In this document: positions 60,261 through 64,000 of the stretch, piece after piece
How the letters are laid out: each line of letters begins with the position of its first letter
How positions within the stretch are numbered: the stretch's first letter is position 1
Source: Pseudomonas soli
Lineage (GTDB): Bacteria; Pseudomonadota; Gammaproteobacteria; Pseudomonadales; Pseudomonadaceae
Length of the DNA stretch: 64,000 nt
Direction: 5' to 3'
Assembly: GCF_900110655.1 (NCBI RefSeq)
Contig: NZ_FOEQ01000010.1
Location: 1-64,000, forward strand
The notes under the pieces: generated by a model
What the model saw: the letters and a program-made list of their open reading frames with translations, nothing else
What the model was told of the DNA's origin: nothing
Databases searched by the model: none
Program-made: the position numbers and the translations under genes

Positions 60261-62189
60261 TTAGCATTTATCGCCAGTCGCAACTGCCTGACCGGGCAAC
60301 CAACGCCGCAGGATGCGCTGCAGGTCGGTACGTTTGAATGGCTTGCTCAGGTAATCGTTCATTCCGGCGGCCAGGCAACGTTCACGGTCGCCCTGCAGCG
60401 CGCTGGCGGTCAGGGCGATGATCGGCAGCCCTTCTGCCTGGGGCAGCAGGCGGATGCGACGGGTAGCCTCGTATCCGTCCACCTGGGGCAGGCGGCAATC
60501 CATCAGCACCGCGGCGAAACGCTGCTGGCCGACCAGGTCGATCGCCTGGGCACCGTCCATGGCCAGGCTGACCTCAAAACCCAGGCTGCGCAGCATCGCT
60601 TCGATGACGCTCTGATTGACCGGATTGTCCTCAACCAGCAGGATCCGCCCGCCGTCGTCAGCCGCAGCGCTGTCCACTAGCGTGCTGCCGGGCAGGACGG
60701 AAGTGGCGCTGGCCAGTACCAGCGGCATTTCCAGGGTGAAGGTCGAGCCCAGGCCTTCGCGGCTTTCGCCGCGCAGCTGGCCGCCCATCCGTTCGGCCAG
60801 GGTGCGGGCGATCGACAGCCCCAAGCCGGTACCGCCGTAGCGTCGGGAGATGGTGTTGTCGGCCTGCTGGAAGGCCACGAACATCATTTCCAGGCGGTTG
60901 CTGTCGATGCCGATGCCGGTATCGCGCACGGTGCAGGTCAGCCAGATCAGTTGGCGGTCGAGCACCTGCCAGCGCGCGTCGATGGCCACCTCGCCTCGCT
61001 CGGTGAATTTCAGCGCATTACCCACCAGGTTCAACAGGATCTGGCGGATCCGCGTCGGGTCGCCCACCACCTGAAGCTGGTTCATGGCGCAGGGCAGTTG
61101 CAGGCGCAGGTCGAGGTCGCGCTGCTGGGCGGTGTGCTGGAACGACTGCACGCTGCTGGTGATCAGGTCGCCCAGGTTGAACTCGATGTGCTCCAGTTCC
61201 AGCGCCGCGCGCTCGATCCGCGAGAAGTCGAGGATGTCGTTGATTACCTTGAGCAAGTGCCCTGTGGATTCGCTGGCCACGGCGGTGTATTCGGCCTGCT
61301 CGCCAGTCATCTCGGTGGTTTCGAGCAACTGCAGCATGCCCAGCACGCCGTTCATGGGTGTACGCAGCTCGTGGCTCATCATTGCCAGGAAGTCGGACTT
61401 GGCGCGGTTGGCTTGCTCGGCCTCTTCGCGCGCCTGGATCAGCTGGCCCATGGCCTGCTGTTGTTCATGGGCGGCCTGATCGAGGGCGCTGGCGAGGTTG
61501 TTGATGTGCCGTGCCAGGTGGCCCAGTTCGCTGTCGTCGACCACTGGCAGGGGGGCGTTGAAGTCGCCCTGTTGGATGGCGCGAACCGCGTGGCCCATCT
61601 CGCTGATCGGCCGGGACAGGCTGGTGGCCAGGCGACGGGCTAGCAGGAAGGTGAACAGCAGGGCGAACAGTGCGAGGATCGCGGCCTTGATCACGATTTC
61701 CTGCTGGCGCTGGCTGAAGGCGTCGTCGGACATCCCGACGATCACTCGCCCGAGGTAGTCGTCGCCAATGTTTGGTGGCGCCGCCTTGCCCTGCAGGAAG
61801 TCGTTGTCCAGGCGGATTTGCTGCAGGCGGATCGGCGCCTGAAACACCTCGACTCGTTGGGCGCGGTTGAGGCTTTCATCGGGCTGCTCGACATACACCA
61901 GAATATGGTTGCGGCTGTCCTGGACCTCGAGAAAGCGCACGTGGGGAATGCTCAAGGTCGCGCGCATGAGGCTCTCGAGCACTTCGTTGTTGCCCGAGAT
62001 CACCCCGTATTCGGACGCCGGCGCCAGCTGGTTGGCAATCAGTTGCCCGGTGTGGTTGAGCTCCTGGCGCAAATCCTGGATGCGCACGAAGGTGAAGAAA
62101 CTGATCAGCAGCAAGGTCAGCAGCAGGGCGGGACCCAGGCTGATGATCTGGGTGCGCGTATGGATATCCCAGCTCAGGCGCTTGCTCAT
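60261..62189 (-). CDS. Hybrid sensor histidine kinase with C-terminal receiver
   Basis: A 642-residue membrane kinase. TM1 (about 18-36) precedes a periplasmic sensor resembling the BarA/GacS sCache type (LIANQLAPASEYGVISGNNE). TM2 (about 170-190), HAMP (about 191-243), a coiled linker and HisKA (phospho-His in MMSHELRTPMNGVLGML) follow. An ATPase domain (NALKFTERG, DTGIGI, GGTGLGLSI) and a receiver domain (about 505-625; phospho-Asp in LMDCRLPQVDGYEA) complete it. The start at 62189 overlaps the stop of the upstream gene (ATGA). No Hpt domain or output regulator is adjacent. Confidence 0.93.
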   Translation of the reverse strand: MSKRLSWDIHTRTQIISLGPALLLTLLLISFFTFVRIQDLRQELNHTGQLIANQLAPASEYGVISGNNEVLESLMRATLSIPHVRFLEVQDSRNHILVYVEQPDESLNRAQRVEVFQAPIRLQQIRLDNDFLQGKAAPPNIGDDYLGRVIVGMSDDAFSQRQQEIVIKAAILALFALLFTFLLARRLATSLSRPISEMGHAVRAIQQGDFNAPLPVVDDSELGHLARHINNLASALDQAAHEQQQAMGQLIQAREEAEQANRAKSDFLAMMSHELRTPMNGVLGMLQLLETTEMTGEQAEYTAVASESTGHLLKVINDILDFSRIERAALELEHIEFNLGDLITSSVQSFQHTAQQRDLDLRLQLPCAMNQLQVVGDPTRIRQILLNLVGNALKFTERGEVAIDARWQVLDRQLIWLTCTVRDTGIGIDSNRLEMMFVAFQQADNTISRRYGGTGLGLSIARTLAERMGGQLRGESREGLGSTFTLEMPLVLASATSVLPGSTLVDSAAADDGGRILLVEDNPVNQSVIEAMLRSLGFEVSLAMDGAQAIDLVGQQRFAAVLMDCRLPQVDGYEATRRIRLLPQAEGLPIIALTASALQGDRERCLAAGMNDYLSKPFKRTDLQRILRRWLPGQAVATGDKC

Positions 62190-63076
62190 GGCGTGGAGGC
62201 TCCTGCGGCGAGGGCCAGTGCGGCGGCGTCCGGATCGATCGCTTCCAGACCCAGCGCCCGGGCCACCTGTTGGTTCCCGCTGACACCAAAGTGCGCGGGG
62301 TACAGGCTGCGGGGCCAGCGGGCCGACGGTTGCTCGAGCAATTGCTCGAGTACCGCCAGCCAATCGTCCTGGTCGCTGTAGGTGCTGGCCAGGGCGCCGG
62401 CGCGGACGAAACCGACGTTGGGGCCGATCAGCGCCATCTGCCTGCCATAGCTGCTGAGCAGGACATTCTTGGCTGATTTCGAGTTGTACAGGTCCGGGTC
62501 GTCCAGCCCGAGCAGCACGTCACTGTTATTGAGTACGTGTTGCAATGGCCGACTGTCGCGCAGGTCGGGCCAATCCTGGGCGACGATTTCCAGCCCCAAG
62601 GGGTGGGCGGCCTGGCGCAGTTCGTCGAGCAGGAAGCGGCTGTGTTCGCCATACAGCACGCCAATGCGCCGGGCCTGCGGCAGCAGATAGCGGGCCAGGC
62701 GCAATTGGCGGGCCAGCGGCGGGTCACTCCACAGCAGGGTGAGATAGGCGGGACGCGAAGTGCCCAGGCGTTGTTCGGCCTGGACCCGGCTGACCCGCAG
62801 CGCCAGGGCTGAAGGGCCTGCGGCCTCCGCAAGGCGCCATTCCAGAGCTGGGGTGTCGAGCAGTACCAGTCGCGTGTCAGCCTTGAGTTTACCTGGGCCA
62901 GGTAGCTGTTCGACGGTCTGGAACCGCACCTGGTCGTGGGGCCTGCGCTTTTCCAGGGCTGCGACGAAGCTGCGGATGCCGGGCTGGTCTTCGCCGCCGA
63001 CCAGCAGGATTTCGCTGGCCGACAGTGATCCCAGGGGCCACAGGCACAGCAGCAGCAGGCGCAGCAGGCGCACCAT
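62186..63076 (-). CDS. Exported ABC substrate-binding-like protein
   Basis: A 296-residue protein with a signal peptide (RLLRLLLLCLWPLGSLSA|SE). The mature part has two Rossmann-like lobes (ARRIGVLYGEHSRFLLDELR; SDVLLGLDDPDLYN), resembling the PF04392-type periplasmic binding family. No ABC permease or ATPase is nearby. It is coupled to the receptor gene before it (TGATG) and the kinase after it (ATGA), suggesting that it hands a ligand or signal from receptor to kinase. Confidence 0.82.
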   Translation of the reverse strand: MVRLLRLLLLCLWPLGSLSASEILLVGGEDQPGIRSFVAALEKRRPHDQVRFQTVEQLPGPGKLKADTRLVLLDTPALEWRLAEAAGPSALALRVSRVQAEQRLGTSRPAYLTLLWSDPPLARQLRLARYLLPQARRIGVLYGEHSRFLLDELRQAAHPLGLEIVAQDWPDLRDSRPLQHVLNNSDVLLGLDDPDLYNSKSAKNVLLSSYGRQMALIGPNVGFVRAGALASTYSDQDDWLAVLEQLLEQPSARWPRSLYPAHFGVSGNQQVARALGLEAIDPDAAALALAAGASTP

Positions 63077-64000
63077 CAGAACTCCAGCTCCGCGCTGACG
63101 CTCAGGCGGTGGCGGCTGTCATAGCGGTTCTGCTCGAGGGTGACCGGTTCGTCATCCAGGCGCTGCTGCCACAGTGCGGCCAGTTCCAGGTTGCTGCCGT
63201 GGATCTTGAAGCGCTTGGCCACGCGCAGGTCGACCCGCTCGTAGCGGTACTGGTTGAGGGCATCGTCGCCGTAATAGAAGAGGGCGCTGGACCAGCCCTC
63301 GCCCCAGTCGCGCAGCCAGCCGGCCGAGCCGCTGTTGCGGGCACTCAGGCGGCGATCGGCCGGGTTGCTGGCCCAGGCGTCGACATAGGCATAGGTCAGG
63401 CGCAGGCGGTCGCGCTGGGTGGCGCGCCAGTCGAACTGCGCCTCGCTGCCGCTGAAACGGGCCTTGTTGGCGTTGCTGGCGATGAACTGGTTGTTCTTTA
63501 ACGGCTCGCTGATCATGCCGGTGATTTCGTCGTAGAACAGTTTCACGTCGACGTTCAGGTCGATGTCGCTGAAGGCGCCGTTGTAGCCGAGTTCTCGCGA
63601 ACGCATGCGCTCCTGGTCGAGGTTGCCGGGGCCGCGGGTCTTGACGAAATATTCGCCGTTCTGCAGCCCGTACAGGTTGGGCGAGAGGTTCTTGACCGTG
63701 TAGCTCCAGTTGACGTTGTTCTCGAACATGTCCGGCGAGCGAATGGCCTCGGAATACACCGCGCGCAAGCCATGGCGAGGAGTGATCAGGTAGTTCACCG
63801 CCACACGCGGGGTCAGCGAGTTGCCCGACAGCTGCGAATGTTCGTACATGGCGCCGCCCTGGAGGATCCAGTGCTCGTCGGCGCGCCATTCGAGCTGGCC
63901 GAACAGGCGCCAGGTCTGGTCGTCGATGCTGCCGTTGAAGTAGGTCTGCGAGTCGGCGCGGTCGTAGCGGTAGTTCATGCCGCTGACCAGGCGCAGGCTG
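63076..64000 (-). CDS. TonB-dependent outer-membrane receptor, C-terminal part (cut by window edge)
   Basis: Only the last 308 or so residues are in the window; the gene continues beyond position 64000. The visible part is a run of beta strands from the outer-membrane barrel (RVAVNYLITPRHGLRAVYSE; AIRSPDMFENNVNW; YVDAWASNPADRR) and ends in the aromatic C-terminus ELEF required for barrel assembly. The ligand cannot be told from this part. It is the first visible gene of the overlapping trio. Confidence 0.88.
   Translation of the reverse strand, partial: SLRLVSGMNYRYDRADSQTYFNGSIDDQTWRLFGQLEWRADEHWILQGGAMYEHSQLSGNSLTPRVAVNYLITPRHGLRAVYSEAIRSPDMFENNVNWSYTVKNLSPNLYGLQNGEYFVKTRGPGNLDQERMRSRELGYNGAFSDIDLNVDVKLFYDEITGMISEPLKNNQFIASNANKARFSGSEAQFDWRATQRDRLRLTYAYVDAWASNPADRRLSARNSGSAGWLRDWGEGWSSALFYYGDDALNQYRYERVDLRVAKRFKIHGSNLELAALWQQRLDDEPVTLEQNRYDSRHRLSVSAELEF

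Overview
The window is a chromosomal segment of a gamma-proteobacterium of the genus Pseudomonas, most likely the P. putida group. Three things point there: the cfrX-cmpX-sigX-oprF block, the NAD-specific glutamate dehydrogenase of about 180 kDa next to ppsR/ppsA, and REP-type palindromes of the form GTGGGAGCGGGCTTGCCCCG between genes. Most of it is core metabolism on GC-rich DNA. No tRNA, rRNA, prophage, insertion sequence or CRISPR array was seen.

Layout. 1-3.6 kb (minus strand): a small catabolic unit of a FadR-type regulator, L-2-hydroxyglutarate oxidase (lhgO) and an MHS-type transporter, with a near-identical palindromic operator before the regulator and before lhgO. 4.4-18.8 kb: gdhB, the divergent ppsR/ppsA pair, an alpha/beta hydrolase, rraA, zntB and cfrX-cmpX-sigX-oprF. 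18.8-23.7 kb (minus): a nitrate-assimilation control and uptake operon, nasS-nasT-nasA-PP2C/kinase, with a sigma-54 promoter before nasS and a textbook two-hairpin ANTAR attenuator between nasT and nasA. 23.8-30.4 kb: pyrD, rmf, rlmKL and a CHASE-PAS-GGDEF protein.

30.4-31.5 kb is the one long gene-free island. It holds two inverted copies of a modular long repeat whose third, truncated copy lies at the left window edge. A different hexanucleotide microsatellite sits beside each copy. The island also separates two blocks that, from memory, are far apart in P. putida KT2440.

31.5-47.5 kb: a MocR-type regulator and small exported or metal-binding proteins, then the TCA cluster gltA / sdhCDAB-sucAB-lpdG-sucCD. 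Clear sigma-70 promoters drive gltA and sdh divergently, and several intercistronic gaps are rich in hairpins. 47.5-60 kb: brnQ, a DUF599 membrane protein, a small lipoprotein, two overlapping hot-dog thioesterases, htpG with a sigma-32 promoter, a dienelactone-hydrolase-like protein, a pirin, an exported amidohydrolase, a chemoreceptor and fabA-fabB. 60.2-64 kb (minus): an overlapping trio of TonB-dependent receptor (cut by the window edge), exported substrate-binding-like protein and hybrid sensor kinase.

The genes form coherent circuits: 2-oxoglutarate/glutamate/L-2-hydroxyglutarate turnover and the TCA cycle; PEP synthesis with its kinase/phosphatase; nitrate sensing and uptake; envelope maintenance (SigX-OprF); and unsaturated fatty acid synthesis. 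The least conventional items are the modular repeats, the ANTAR attenuator inside an operon, the Ser/Thr kinase-phosphatase in the nas operon, and the receptor-binding protein-hybrid kinase trio.
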